A stretch of 64,000 bases of DNA from an uncultured Roseibium sp. (GTDB lineage Bacteria; Pseudomonadota; Alphaproteobacteria; Rhizobiales; Stappiaceae), in the NCBI RefSeq assembly GCF_947496995.1, contig NZ_CANMFD010000001.1, forward strand, positions 1,422,692 to 1,486,691, in the 5' to 3' direction. A program made the translations under genes and the position numbers. Under the pieces are notes generated by a model that worked only from the letters and a program-made list of their open reading frames with translations, was not told where the DNA came from and did not search any database. How positions within the stretch are numbered: the first letter of the stretch is position 1; each line of letters starts with the position of its first letter. This document shows positions 7,772 to 16,069 of this stretch, piece after piece.

Positions 7772-9148
7772 TCATACAGCTGACGAATGCCGTGCCTTGC
7801 CCGTTTCCTGACTGTCTGCCAGGTAGACGTCGAAAGCGGCGGCCGCCAGCCGCACATAGGGCCGGCCTGCTTCGGTCACCTCCACCTTCGCGTTGTCGTT
7901 TGCGCCGCGATCAAGCCGGACAAGGCCGTCTGCGGCAAGGCTTTCCAAAGCCCTGAAAGCATCCGCGAGGTCCTGCATCGAGTTGCCGTATTCCCGGCAC
8001 ACCGAGGCCAGGTCGCAGGCATAGTTGGTCATCAGTTCCTCGATGATGCGGCCGCGCATGCGGTCGTCGGCCGTGAGGGCAAGCCCCTTGGCAACGGGCA
8101 ACTGCCCGGCTTCGATGCTCCGCTGCCAGTTGCCGACATCGGTCCGGTTCTGGACAAATCCCGCCGACAGCCGTCCGATGGACGACACGCCGAAACCGAT
8201 CAGCTGTTCGCCCTGGTCCGTGGTGTAGCCCTGGAAATTGCGCTTCAGGGACCCGTCGGCCAGCGCGATGGCCATACTGTCATCGGGACGCGAGAAATGA
8301 TCGAGCCCGACGGCGATATAGCCGGCCTTCTGCAGTTCGTCGCGGGCAAGCTCCGCGAGCGCCAGCCGCTCGGCCGGGCCGGGGAGCGCTGCCTCGTCGA
8401 TCAGCCGTTGGTGCTTGCGCATCCAGGGAACATGAGCGTAACCGAACAGGGCGATACGGCCCGGTGCAAGCGACAAGGTTTTTTCAACCGAATCGGCGAT
8501 CGTCGCCGGCGTCTGGCCGGGCAGTCCGTACATCAGGTCGAAATTGAGTTCGCCGATGCCGGCGGCGCGCAGGTCGGCCGTCGCCCGGGCGACAACTTCG
8601 AAGGGTTGGACACGCCCGATGGCCTTCTGCACTCCGGGATCGAAATCCTGAACGCCCAGGCTGGCGCGGTTGACACCGATTGTGGCAAGGGTGTCGGCCA
8701 GCTCGGACGTCACCAGCCGCGGATCCAGTTCAATGGCGTGTTCGATGTCCGGAGCGAAATCGAACAGCACCCGCATGAGCCCGGTCAGTTCGATCAGACT
8801 TTCCCTCGGCAGCAGGCTGGGTGTGCCGCCACCCCAGTGAATATGCCGGACAGGCCCCGCCTCGTTCAGATGCTCCCCGACGAGCATGATTTCCCGCGAC
8901 AGAGTTGCTGCGTATGCCTTTAACGGTGCCTCGCGCAGCGTCGCCTTGGTGTGACAGCCGCAGTAGTGACAGAGCTCCCGGCAATAGGGGACATGCAGGT
9001 AAAGCGAGAGCGAGTCGGCGGGGGGCAGCTTTGCAAGCCAGTCGGCATAGGTTTCGCCGGTCACACCTGCATGAAAATGCGGTGCGGTCGGATAGCTCGT
9101 GTAGCGCGGGACGTTGCGCATGGCGAGGGGGAGCGGATCTTTCATCAT
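7772..9148 (-). CDS. hemN: Oxygen-independent coproporphyrinogen III oxidase (HemN)
   Basis: Radical-SAM enzyme of about 458 residues that decarboxylates coproporphyrinogen III to protoporphyrinogen IX without oxygen. The [4Fe-4S] motif is CRELCHYCGC (CX3CX2C plus the extra HemN Cys). PRYTSYPTAPHF near the N terminus and HIHWGGGTPSLL-like residues are HemN hallmarks, and the length separates it from shorter HemW. ATG 9148 is chosen; TTG 9166 and ATG 9121 are in frame. An FNR/FixK-type box lies just upstream, matching its use at low oxygen beside the fixLJK genes and the cbb3 oxidase, a haem enzyme. Confidence 0.95.
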   Translation of the reverse strand: MMKDPLPLAMRNVPRYTSYPTAPHFHAGVTGETYADWLAKLPPADSLSLYLHVPYCRELCHYCGCHTKATLREAPLKAYAATLSREIMLVGEHLNEAGPVRHIHWGGGTPSLLPRESLIELTGLMRVLFDFAPDIEHAIELDPRLVTSELADTLATIGVNRASLGVQDFDPGVQKAIGRVQPFEVVARATADLRAAGIGELNFDLMYGLPGQTPATIADSVEKTLSLAPGRIALFGYAHVPWMRKHQRLIDEAALPGPAERLALAELARDELQKAGYIAVGLDHFSRPDDSMAIALADGSLKRNFQGYTTDQGEQLIGFGVSSIGRLSAGFVQNRTDVGNWQRSIEAGQLPVAKGLALTADDRMRGRIIEELMTNYACDLASVCREYGNSMQDLADAFRALESLAADGLVRLDRGANDNAKVEVTEAGRPYVRLAAAAFDVYLADSQETGKARHSSAV

Positions 9149-9181
9149 GAGCGTATTTTCCGGCAATCGGCATTTCCCGCC

Positions 9182-9195
9182 TTGATCTTACTCAA
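9182..9195 (-). promoter_or_regulatory. FNR/FixK box (anaerobox) upstream of hemN
   Basis: TTGAT-CTTA-CTCAA matches the TTGAT-N4-ATCAA consensus at 9 of 10 positions. Its centre is about 40 bases before the chosen hemN ATG. If used as a class II activator site, transcription would start almost at that ATG, so a short leader or a start further in is implied. Confidence 0.7.
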
Positions 9196-9239
9196 GTCTG
9201 CCGGCCGTGGGAGCGCAAGGAGAGCTCTGGCATGTTCAA

Positions 9240-9258
9240 GTTGATTGGTGCAATCAAC
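9240..9258. promoter_or_regulatory. 19-bp perfect inverted repeat between hemN and the AbrB-type gene
   Basis: GTTGATTG-GTG-CAATCAAC is a perfect dyad. It contains TTGAT and ATCAA half-sites but seven bases apart instead of four, so it is not a canonical FNR site. It could be an operator for either divergent gene. Confidence 0.45.
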
Positions 9259-9275
9259 CATGCAAATGATGATCA

Positions 9276-10376
9276 ATGAGTCTAGGGTCGGACCTTGAAG
9301 GGTCAAAACCCTGCATCATTCGATGGTTCCTGATGATCTTTTCCCTGCTTGAAACCTCCACCGGTCGCCTGGTGGTCACAGTGCTGATTGCTGTTCTCGG
9401 TGCAGCGGTGTTTTCCTACATGGATCTGCCGGCGGCCTGGCTTTCCGGCGCGATGGTGTTCGTTTCCATCGCCACGCTCAGTGGTGTCCGGACCCACATT
9501 CCTGTCCGGCTGCGGGACGCGATGTTCGTCCTGCTCGGTATTTCCATGGGGGCAGGTGTCAATCCGGATGTGGTGGACCGGGTCAGCGAGTGGCCCGTTT
9601 CCATGGGCTTGTTGATTCCGGTCATGATCTGCGTGACCTATGCCGGGTACGCGGTTCTGCATTTCAGCGCCAAATGGTCGAAGGAAACGGCCTATTTCGG
9701 CGCGTTGCCGGGAGCGCTTTCCTACGTCATGGGCCTTGCCACGGAGCGCGGGGCGGACCTGCCGCGCATCGCCTCAAGCCAGTCCCTGCGGCTGTTCATA
9801 CTGGTGGCGGTCGTGCCCTTCGCGGTCGTTGCCTCCAATGGTGAGGTGGCGGGCGGCGCCGGCCCGGCGGTCGTGTCCGATCCGGTCGATTTTCTGTTCG
9901 GCCTGCCGCTCTGTCTGGCCGCAAGCTGGCTAGCCGTGAAACTGCGTGTTCCCGGAGGCTGCATGACCGGCGCATTCTTCATGAGCGCCGGGCTCAATGC
10001 CAGTGGCGTGCTGCTCCTGGTCCTGCCGGATTATATCGCGCTTCCCTGTTTCATGATGATGGGCGCCTTTATCGGCTGCCGGTTCGGTACCATGACCCTG
10101 CGCCAGTTCGTCAGCGTACTCGGTGCTTCTCTGGGGGCGTTTGTTGCCGCTTTCGTGACATCGCTTCTGGGCGCATGGCTTGTTGCCGAACTGGTGCATA
10201 TTCCCTTCGGCCAGGCCTTGCTCGCCTACGCGCCGGGAGGCCTGGAGGTCATGACGATCCTCGCCTACATGCTCGACCTCGACCCGGCCTTCGTCGCTGC
10301 CCACCAGATAGCGAGATTTACCGGCATGGTACTGGTGCTGCCGTTCATCACAGCGCTGGTTCTGGGCAAAAAATGA
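9276..10376 (+). CDS. AbrB-family (COG3180) integral membrane protein
   Basis: 366 residues, almost wholly hydrophobic, with two similar halves each starting near a LPAAWLSGAMVF / VPGGCMTGAFFM-like segment, the pattern of the AbrB duplication family. These are often mislabelled as ammonia monooxygenase; the E. coli member affects aidB expression and the true function is unknown. Ten or so membrane helices are apparent. Start is uncertain: ATG 9276, or ATG 9333 (MIFSLLETSTG), which begins closer to the first helix. Neither has a strong ribosome site. Confidence 0.85.
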   Translation: MSLGSDLEGSKPCIIRWFLMIFSLLETSTGRLVVTVLIAVLGAAVFSYMDLPAAWLSGAMVFVSIATLSGVRTHIPVRLRDAMFVLLGISMGAGVNPDVVDRVSEWPVSMGLLIPVMICVTYAGYAVLHFSAKWSKETAYFGALPGALSYVMGLATERGADLPRIASSQSLRLFILVAVVPFAVVASNGEVAGGAGPAVVSDPVDFLFGLPLCLAASWLAVKLRVPGGCMTGAFFMSAGLNASGVLLLVLPDYIALPCFMMMGAFIGCRFGTMTLRQFVSVLGASLGAFVAAFVTSLLGAWLVAELVHIPFGQALLAYAPGGLEVMTILAYMLDLDPAFVAAHQIARFTGMVLVLPFITALVLGKK

Positions 10377-10412
10377 GGCAGCCTGCTTTCCGCTCCCGCT
10401 GCGCCAGATCGG

Positions 10413-11735
10413 CTATGCGTTGATGTAATGCAGCGTGTCGAAGCTTCGACGCCATTCGGCCACCCGTCCGGCCATGGCCTCCGGGTCGTTGGACCGCAAC
10501 GCCTCGGCGATCAGCTTCGCCAGTTCAGGCATGTCTTCCTGCGTCATGCCCCAGCGGACCAGTTCAGGCGTGCCAAAGCGCAGGCCATTCATGTCTCCGT
10601 CGACAGGCGCAATCGGAAGGCCTATGCCGCAAGCCAGGAAGCCTGCCTTGCGCAGCTTCTTTGACGCTGTCTGCCCGCCGCCGAAAGCCGCTGCCTCCAG
10701 CGCGAACTGGTGGGACGCGGTTATGCCCTTGGAGGTGGAAAAGACAGGCAGACCGTCGGCTGCCAGCGCTTCGGCCAGCGCCGCGGCCGTGGCCGCCATT
10801 TCGGTTGCGTAAGCCTTGCCATGGTCCCGCCAGTCCAGCAGCGTGATCGCCAGCGCCGCCGACTTGGCAACGTCGAAATTTGCCGTCAGCCCGGGAAAGG
10901 CGATCGCATCGAGTTTCTGCGACAGGTCCCGGTCATTGGTGACGATCAATCCGCCGGCGGGGCCGCCAAGGCTCTTGTAGGTGCTCATGGTCATGAGGTG
11001 CGCGCCCTCCGCCAGCGGATCGGAAAAGACACCGCCGGCGATCATGCCGCACTGGTGGGCGGCGTCGAACAGCACCTTGGCTCCGGTCTCGTCGGCAATG
11101 GCGCGGATGTCCGCAACCGGATGCGGATGAAGATTGAGGCTCATGCCGATGGTGATGAGTTTGGGGTGCACCTTGAGGGCAAGTTCCCGCAGCCCGTCCA
11201 GATCGATGGTGTAGCCGTCCGGGTCGACCGGTGCTTCGTGGATCTCAAGTCCGTAAAGACCGGCGCAGCCCGGAGCGTGGTGGGTCACATGCCCGCCGAC
11301 CGAAGCCGGCGGCGCGATGATCGCATCGCCCGGTTTTGTCGTTGCCATGAACGCATAGAGATTGGCCAGTGCCCCCGACGAAACCCGGATTTCAGCGTAT
11401 TTGGCGTTGAAGACTTCGCCCGCAAGCTGCGCTGCGATCACTTCGATCTCTTCGATGGCTTCCAGCCCCATCTCGTATTTGTCACCCGGATAACCCAGCG
11501 ACGGGCGGGAGCCCAGACCGCTTGCGAGCAGAGCCTCTGCCCTCGGGTTCATCACGTTTGTCGCAGGGTTGAGGTTGAAGCAGTCCCGCTCGTGGATCTG
11601 ACGGTTCTCCTGCGCCAGCGCTTCGATGCGCAAGGCGATCTGCGCAGATGACAATGCTTGCGTGCGGCCGGTGATGTCATCGATACGCGCTGCCGCAACG
11701 GCTGGCAGCCAGGGGCGTAGATCACGAACGGTCAT
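10413..11735 (-). CDS. Serine hydroxymethyltransferase-like PLP enzyme
   Basis: 440 residues of the glycine/serine hydroxymethyltransferase fold. NLNPATNVMNPRAEALLASG, GYPGDKYEMG and the PLP-lysine segment STYKSLGGPAGG (Lys about residue 254) can be aligned with SHMT. The usual HKT before the lysine is YKS here, and the conserved GPRGG is GPAGG. This suggests a paralogue acting on another hydroxy- or methyl-amino acid rather than the housekeeping GlyA. A GcvA-type LysR regulator is transcribed divergently 101 bases away. Substrate unknown. Confidence 0.8.
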   Translation of the reverse strand: MTVRDLRPWLPAVAAARIDDITGRTQALSSAQIALRIEALAQENRQIHERDCFNLNPATNVMNPRAEALLASGLGSRPSLGYPGDKYEMGLEAIEEIEVIAAQLAGEVFNAKYAEIRVSSGALANLYAFMATTKPGDAIIAPPASVGGHVTHHAPGCAGLYGLEIHEAPVDPDGYTIDLDGLRELALKVHPKLITIGMSLNLHPHPVADIRAIADETGAKVLFDAAHQCGMIAGGVFSDPLAEGAHLMTMSTYKSLGGPAGGLIVTNDRDLSQKLDAIAFPGLTANFDVAKSAALAITLLDWRDHGKAYATEMAATAAALAEALAADGLPVFSTSKGITASHQFALEAAAFGGGQTASKKLRKAGFLACGIGLPIAPVDGDMNGLRFGTPELVRWGMTQEDMPELAKLIAEALRSNDPEAMAGRVAEWRRSFDTLHYINA

Positions 11736-11836
11736 GGTTCAACTCCAGTGAAAACGTGTCCAGAGACTGAATGAGCGGTTGCCTGATCGCAAATCAGATT
11801 TTAGAAATAAAAGGCCTAGAAAAATTAGGGCTTACC

Positions 11837-12733
11837 ATGTCGGTTGAACCGCCAGTCCCCCGGTTTCCATCTCTCAACGCGCTGAAGGCTTTCGAAGCCG
11901 CTGCGCGTCTGGGCGGCTTTGCACCCGCTGCCGAGGAACTTCATGTAACGGCAGGGGCGGTTGCCGCACAGATCAAGTCTCTGGAACAGGAAATCGGTGC
12001 GGCGCTTTTCGTGCGTCAGGCGCGCGGCGTCCACCTGACGCCTCTCGGACAACGGGCCTTGCATGGGTTCATAACCGCATTCGACGTCCTGGGAGAAGCC
12101 GTCCGGGACCTCAGGCGCGATGCCGCGCCGCAAAAGGTGCATATCGCCGCGCTGCCGGCCCTGGCCCAGCTCTGGCTGGCGCCGAGACTGCCCGCCGTCC
12201 GCGAACATCTGGACGGCATCGATATTTCTGTGACGGCGCTGGAACGACCGCCGAACCTGAAACGGGTCCCGTTCGATCTCTGTCTCTTTTACGGATCGCG
12301 ATCACCCGATGGCAGTATTCGCTTTGCGGAGGATGAACTTCTTCCGGTCTGCACGCCGGAAGTGGCAAAGGGTTTGAGAAAGCCTCAGGACCTGAAGGAT
12401 GCCGTGTGCCTGACGGACACGGCCTGGGCAGGGGACTGGGCCGCCTGGGCGGAAAAGGTCATGCCGGGTCAAGGCTTCGCACCGCGCGGTCCGGTGTTTT
12501 CCCTCTATGCGCTCGCCCTTCAGGAAGCCCTCAGCGGCGTCGGTGTGCTGATGTCGCGCCGGGCACTGGTCGCTCCTCATCTGGCGTCCGGAGCCCTTGT
12601 CGCGCCATTTTCGGAAACAGTGCCGGCGGGGGAGGCCATCTCCCTCTGGCTCCTGCCAACCAGTCGCCGTGGCAGTGCGGCGGAGCAGGTCATGGAGGCC
12701 TTGCAGGTTATTGCGGGCGACACCGCCAGCTGA
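11837..12733 (+). CDS. LysR-family regulator, GcvA-like
   Basis: 298 residues from ATG 11837 (TAGGG ribosome site); the frame is open back to 11771. N-terminal wHTH: PSLNALKAFEAAARLGGFAPAAEELHVTAGAVAAQIKSLE-type sequence, the GcvA subgroup hallmark, followed by a periplasmic-binding-like effector domain. It is divergent from the SHMT-like gene and therefore probably its regulator, possibly responding to a glycine or serine analogue. The 3' end meets the hydroxylase gene tail to tail with a 2-base gap. Confidence 0.88.
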   Translation: MSVEPPVPRFPSLNALKAFEAAARLGGFAPAAEELHVTAGAVAAQIKSLEQEIGAALFVRQARGVHLTPLGQRALHGFITAFDVLGEAVRDLRRDAAPQKVHIAALPALAQLWLAPRLPAVREHLDGIDISVTALERPPNLKRVPFDLCLFYGSRSPDGSIRFAEDELLPVCTPEVAKGLRKPQDLKDAVCLTDTAWAGDWAAWAEKVMPGQGFAPRGPVFSLYALALQEALSGVGVLMSRRALVAPHLASGALVAPFSETVPAGEAISLWLLPTSRRGSAAEQVMEALQVIAGDTAS

Positions 12734-12735
12734 TC

Positions 12736-14661
12736 CTAATTCACTTCAGCCAGCAGAACCCTGTCGAAAAACGCGGCAAGGTCCGCATGGGCATCCAGGG
12801 GAAGGACCAGTGAGACATACTGGTCCGGACGGACGACCACCATGCAGCCCGAGGCGCGGTCGATGCCGCGCATATCGAAAATGTCGCTCTCCGCGTCCGG
12901 ACAGAACATCTTTTCATAGTCCTTCAGTCCATAACGGCCTTTCGCGGGCAGCAGGAAGTCCGGCAGGCGGCTCAGGTAGAGGTCGCGATGGCTCTGCTGA
13001 AAGACCGCCCGCACGTCGAGGACCGCATCGATGTCCTCACTTTCCGAGGTGTATTTTCTGACCGGCGAGGCCGGTGCGGTTTCGAGAAACGTGCACAGGC
13101 GGTGGATCATGGCGTTTTCCACCATCGGATCTTCCGAGCCCGCGAAGGCAAAGAGACGCCAGCGCCCGTCCGCCTTGACTGTGTGTCCGAGATGGACCGG
13201 CTTGGCGTCGGCCAGGCGGATCACCGGGGCGGAGTGAAAGCGCATGCCGACCGGAAAACCGGTCGCCAGGTGCTGATGATCTGATCCGCCGGTAAGGACG
13301 GAAGGCCTGTATCGCGTTGCCGTACCGGCGGTATAGCGTCCATGCTCGACGAAGTGCCTGCGCACGTCTTCCGGATCGACGCCGCCCGGGTTGCGCTCCG
13401 ATTTCAACGGGGCGCTCAGCATGCGTGACCACTCACGGTCAAATTCGATCAGCGTCCGTGCAGTCTCCTGACGCTCTTCGGAATAGCTGTGCAGCAGAGC
13501 CGGGGAGCTTCGCCCGAGGAGCACGTGAGCGAGTTTCCAGCCCAGATTGAATGTGTCCTGCATGGAGACATTCATGCCCTGACCGGCTTTCGGACTGTGG
13601 GTGTGACAGGCATCGCCGGCTATGAAGACATGCGGGGGGCGGTCTTCCCCGTCCGCAACATCGTCGAACCGGTCGCACAGCCTCTGGCCGATCTCGTAGA
13701 CCGACCACCAGGCAACGTCCTTCACATCCAGTGCATAGGGATGAAGAATTCTCTGTGCGGCGGCAATCAGCTGATCGATGCTGATGTTGCGTCCCGCGAC
13801 GCGCTCGTTTTCGTTGAGCTTGTCGAGTTCCACATAAATGCGCACCAGGTAACCACCCTCGCGAGGAATGATCAGGATGCTGCCTTCGGACTTCGACTGG
13901 ACCAGCGCCTTGAACCGGATGTCGGGAAAATCGGTGACGGCGAGCACGTCCATCACGCCCCAGGCCTGATTGGCCGAATCTCCGGCAAGCTCGCGCCCGA
14001 GGGCCCTGCGAACCGTGCTGCGCGCACCGTCGCAGCCGACGACGTATTTCGCTCTGACGGTCTCCGTCTTTCCTTCATGTCCCGCATCGGTCCGCTCCAG
14101 ATGAACCGTGACCGGGTATCCATCTTCAGGCTCGGAAGGGTCGACCTCAAGACCGGCCATGCGCCGCGAATAATTCGGTTCCAGCCGGTTCGCGGATTTG
14201 TGCATGACATCGAGATAGAAGTCGTGCACCCGGGCCTGGTTGAGGATCACATGCGGGAACTCGGAAAGCCCGTCCTCCACGTCCTGAACCCGGCCGCTGC
14301 GGGTGATGGTCTCCGGCCGGTCCGGATCCGGTTTCCAGAAGGTTGTCTCGTTGACCCAGTAAGCCTCCTTCATCAGTTTTTCGCTGAAGCCGAAGGCGTG
14401 GAACATCTCCATCGTCCGGCAGGCGACACCGTCGGCCTGTCCAAGCTCGAGCGGCCCCGCTTTCTGCTCGACGATCCGCGTGCGGATGGCAGGAAAGGCT
14501 GAAAGCTGTGCGGCAAGGGTCAGTCCGGCCGGGCCGCAGCCGACAATCAGGACATCGACGGTCTCCGGAAGATCATCGGTATTCGCCAGCATGCCGGGGA
14601 TGTCTGTCTGCGCGCAGGTTTCCGGATCACCGGTCTTGAAGCCGTTCAGATGAAATTGCAT
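12736..14661 (-). CDS. FAD-dependent aromatic hydroxylase (MobA / phenol 2-monooxygenase family)
   Basis: 641 residues from ATG 14661 (GGAGGAAC ribosome site). N-terminal Rossmann motif VDVLIVGCGPAGLTLAAQL, the second FAD motif GDACHTHSPKAGQGMN (mid-protein) and a C-terminal thioredoxin-like domain are the phenol hydroxylase layout. Length and divergent MarR gene match 3-hydroxybenzoate 4-monooxygenase MobA with MobR of Comamonas. It would insert a hydroxyl ortho to a phenol group using NADPH and O2. The exact aromatic substrate is not proven. The gene stands alone; no ring-cleavage gene is next to it. Confidence 0.85.
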   Translation of the reverse strand: MQFHLNGFKTGDPETCAQTDIPGMLANTDDLPETVDVLIVGCGPAGLTLAAQLSAFPAIRTRIVEQKAGPLELGQADGVACRTMEMFHAFGFSEKLMKEAYWVNETTFWKPDPDRPETITRSGRVQDVEDGLSEFPHVILNQARVHDFYLDVMHKSANRLEPNYSRRMAGLEVDPSEPEDGYPVTVHLERTDAGHEGKTETVRAKYVVGCDGARSTVRRALGRELAGDSANQAWGVMDVLAVTDFPDIRFKALVQSKSEGSILIIPREGGYLVRIYVELDKLNENERVAGRNISIDQLIAAAQRILHPYALDVKDVAWWSVYEIGQRLCDRFDDVADGEDRPPHVFIAGDACHTHSPKAGQGMNVSMQDTFNLGWKLAHVLLGRSSPALLHSYSEERQETARTLIEFDREWSRMLSAPLKSERNPGGVDPEDVRRHFVEHGRYTAGTATRYRPSVLTGGSDHQHLATGFPVGMRFHSAPVIRLADAKPVHLGHTVKADGRWRLFAFAGSEDPMVENAMIHRLCTFLETAPASPVRKYTSESEDIDAVLDVRAVFQQSHRDLYLSRLPDFLLPAKGRYGLKDYEKMFCPDAESDIFDMRGIDRASGCMVVVRPDQYVSLVLPLDAHADLAAFFDRVLLAEVN

Positions 14662-14771
14662 GGGACCGTTCCTCCGCCCGTCGTGTTCCGCCGTCTCTGC
14701 CGGAGGCGGCCTCCCGTTTTGACAATCCTTCCGCGATGCTGACACTGGCCTCGACAGATGCGATATTTACT

Positions 14772-14796
14772 CAGTATACTGATGATCAGCATACTG
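14772..14796. promoter_or_regulatory. 25-bp near-perfect palindrome, probable MarR operator
   Basis: Left arm CAGTATACTGAT (14772-14783), central G, right arm ATCAGCATACTG (14785-14796): the arms differ at one position. It sits between the divergent hydroxylase and MarR genes, 32 bases before the MarR start, where a MobR-type repressor would bind and control both. Confidence 0.8.
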
Positions 14797-14827
14797 TCAA
14801 TTCGAGTGGAGAGGTTCGGAGACGGCC

Positions 14828-15310
14828 GTGAAAGACATCAATGACATGCCCGGCCACCTGGTGCGCCGCCTTCAGCAGATCGCGGTTGCCGTGTTCCATG
14901 CACAGGTTGAAAGCGCCGGTTTCGACCTCACACCGGTTCAGTACGCGGCGCTCGTACGTGTCCGCACCCATCCCGGCATCGATCAGGCGACGCTGGCGGG
15001 TCTGATCGCCTATGATCGCACGACCATTGCAGGCGTGGTCGACCGGCTGGTGCAGAAGGGGTTTTTGACACGTGAGGTCAGCGGCACGGACCGCCGGGCC
15101 CGCGTTCTGCGCATGACGGAGACCGGCGAAGCCGCTCTGGACAGGATTGAGCCGGCGGTGGAGACCGCGCAGAAGCTCATACTGAGCGGTCTCGACGAGG
15201 CTGAGGCGACGGAATTCATGCGCCTGTTGCGCAAGGCGACGGACGCCGCGAACGACTTCAGCCGCGCACCGTTGCGCCAGGTGTCAGGCGACCCTGGGAA
15301 CGCGAAGTAG
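14828..15310 (+). CDS. MarR-family transcriptional regulator
   Basis: 160 residues with a winged helix (LTPVQYAALVRV ... LIAYDRTTIAGVVDRLVQKG) and the RRARVLRMTETG wing. GTG 14828 is preceded by GGAG; ATG 14843 is a possible later start. It is divergent from the aromatic hydroxylase with an excellent palindrome between them. By analogy with MobR/MobA it should repress the hydroxylase until the aromatic substrate binds. Confidence 0.92.
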   Translation: MKDINDMPGHLVRRLQQIAVAVFHAQVESAGFDLTPVQYAALVRVRTHPGIDQATLAGLIAYDRTTIAGVVDRLVQKGFLTREVSGTDRRARVLRMTETGEAALDRIEPAVETAQKLILSGLDEAEATEFMRLLRKATDAANDFSRAPLRQVSGDPGNAK

Positions 15311-15333
15311 CGATTTGCCGTGGGCTGTCGCCG

Positions 15334-15606
15334 TCAGTTGTTTTCCGGGTCCGTTTCGGCGTGAAAAGCCAGCACGGCGACGGCAACACAGGCCCAGACT
15401 GTCGGCAGCCCAACCGTCAGGGTCAGGATGGCGAACGGTATGAGGGAAAGCATCAGGTAGCCTCCCACCGACCAGATGATCAGGCAGGAGAAGACGAGTA
15501 TCAGACTGTCGATCAGGACAGTGGCCGATACGACGCTAAGCAGGCTGCTGGCCGTAAGCACGCGATGCCTGCCGCGTGCGTCGTCTTCTTCGAAATTCAG
15601 GGACAT
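15334..15606 (-). CDS. Small membrane protein, unknown function
   Basis: 90 residues from ATG 15606 (GGAG about 12 bases before). An acidic, basic N terminus (NFEEDDARGRHR) is followed by two hydrophobic stretches (about 25-50 and 52-78) ending HAETDPENN. No family recognised. It is convergent with the MarR gene (stop codons 23 bases apart). Confidence 0.6.
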   Translation of the reverse strand: MSLNFEEDDARGRHRVLTASSLLSVVSATVLIDSLILVFSCLIIWSVGGYLMLSLIPFAILTLTVGLPTVWACVAVAVLAFHAETDPENN

Positions 15607-16069
15607 CAATCCGCACTCCAACGCCTTTCGGAAGTTTCCTCGAAAGGCACGAACCGGCTGGATCCGCCAGGGTATGGATTGGTGAAATCACCCTTCCGGC
15701 GCATCCCGGTCCTGAATGGATGTTGCTGTTCCGGCATCGGCACGCAATTAGACGAAAAATATATTTTCCGCCGACTTTCATGCCGTGATTTTGCCCGGAT
15801 TATAGATAGCGGTGTCTGGATTACGGCTTTTTTCGGACTTCTCCCCCTCAAGAAAAAGGGCGCCTGAGCCAGACGTCGTTCGGCGTCCGACAGGGCCCGG
15901 TAAACGCGAAACACCTCCGGCTGAAAATTCAATTTTCCGCATCGCGATCCACTTGCAAAGCTTTCGTCACCATCCCACGTGATTTCCGCTCGCAGATGAG
16001 TTCCCCGCACGACCAGCCAGCCCTGTCATGTGCCCGGTGTTGAAGAATGGCGCTGGTGGAACCTTTGAC

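Noticed and set aside
15850-16069. Possible yybP-ykoY manganese riboswitch before the TerC gene
   Set aside because: The conserved core of that riboswitch was not found.
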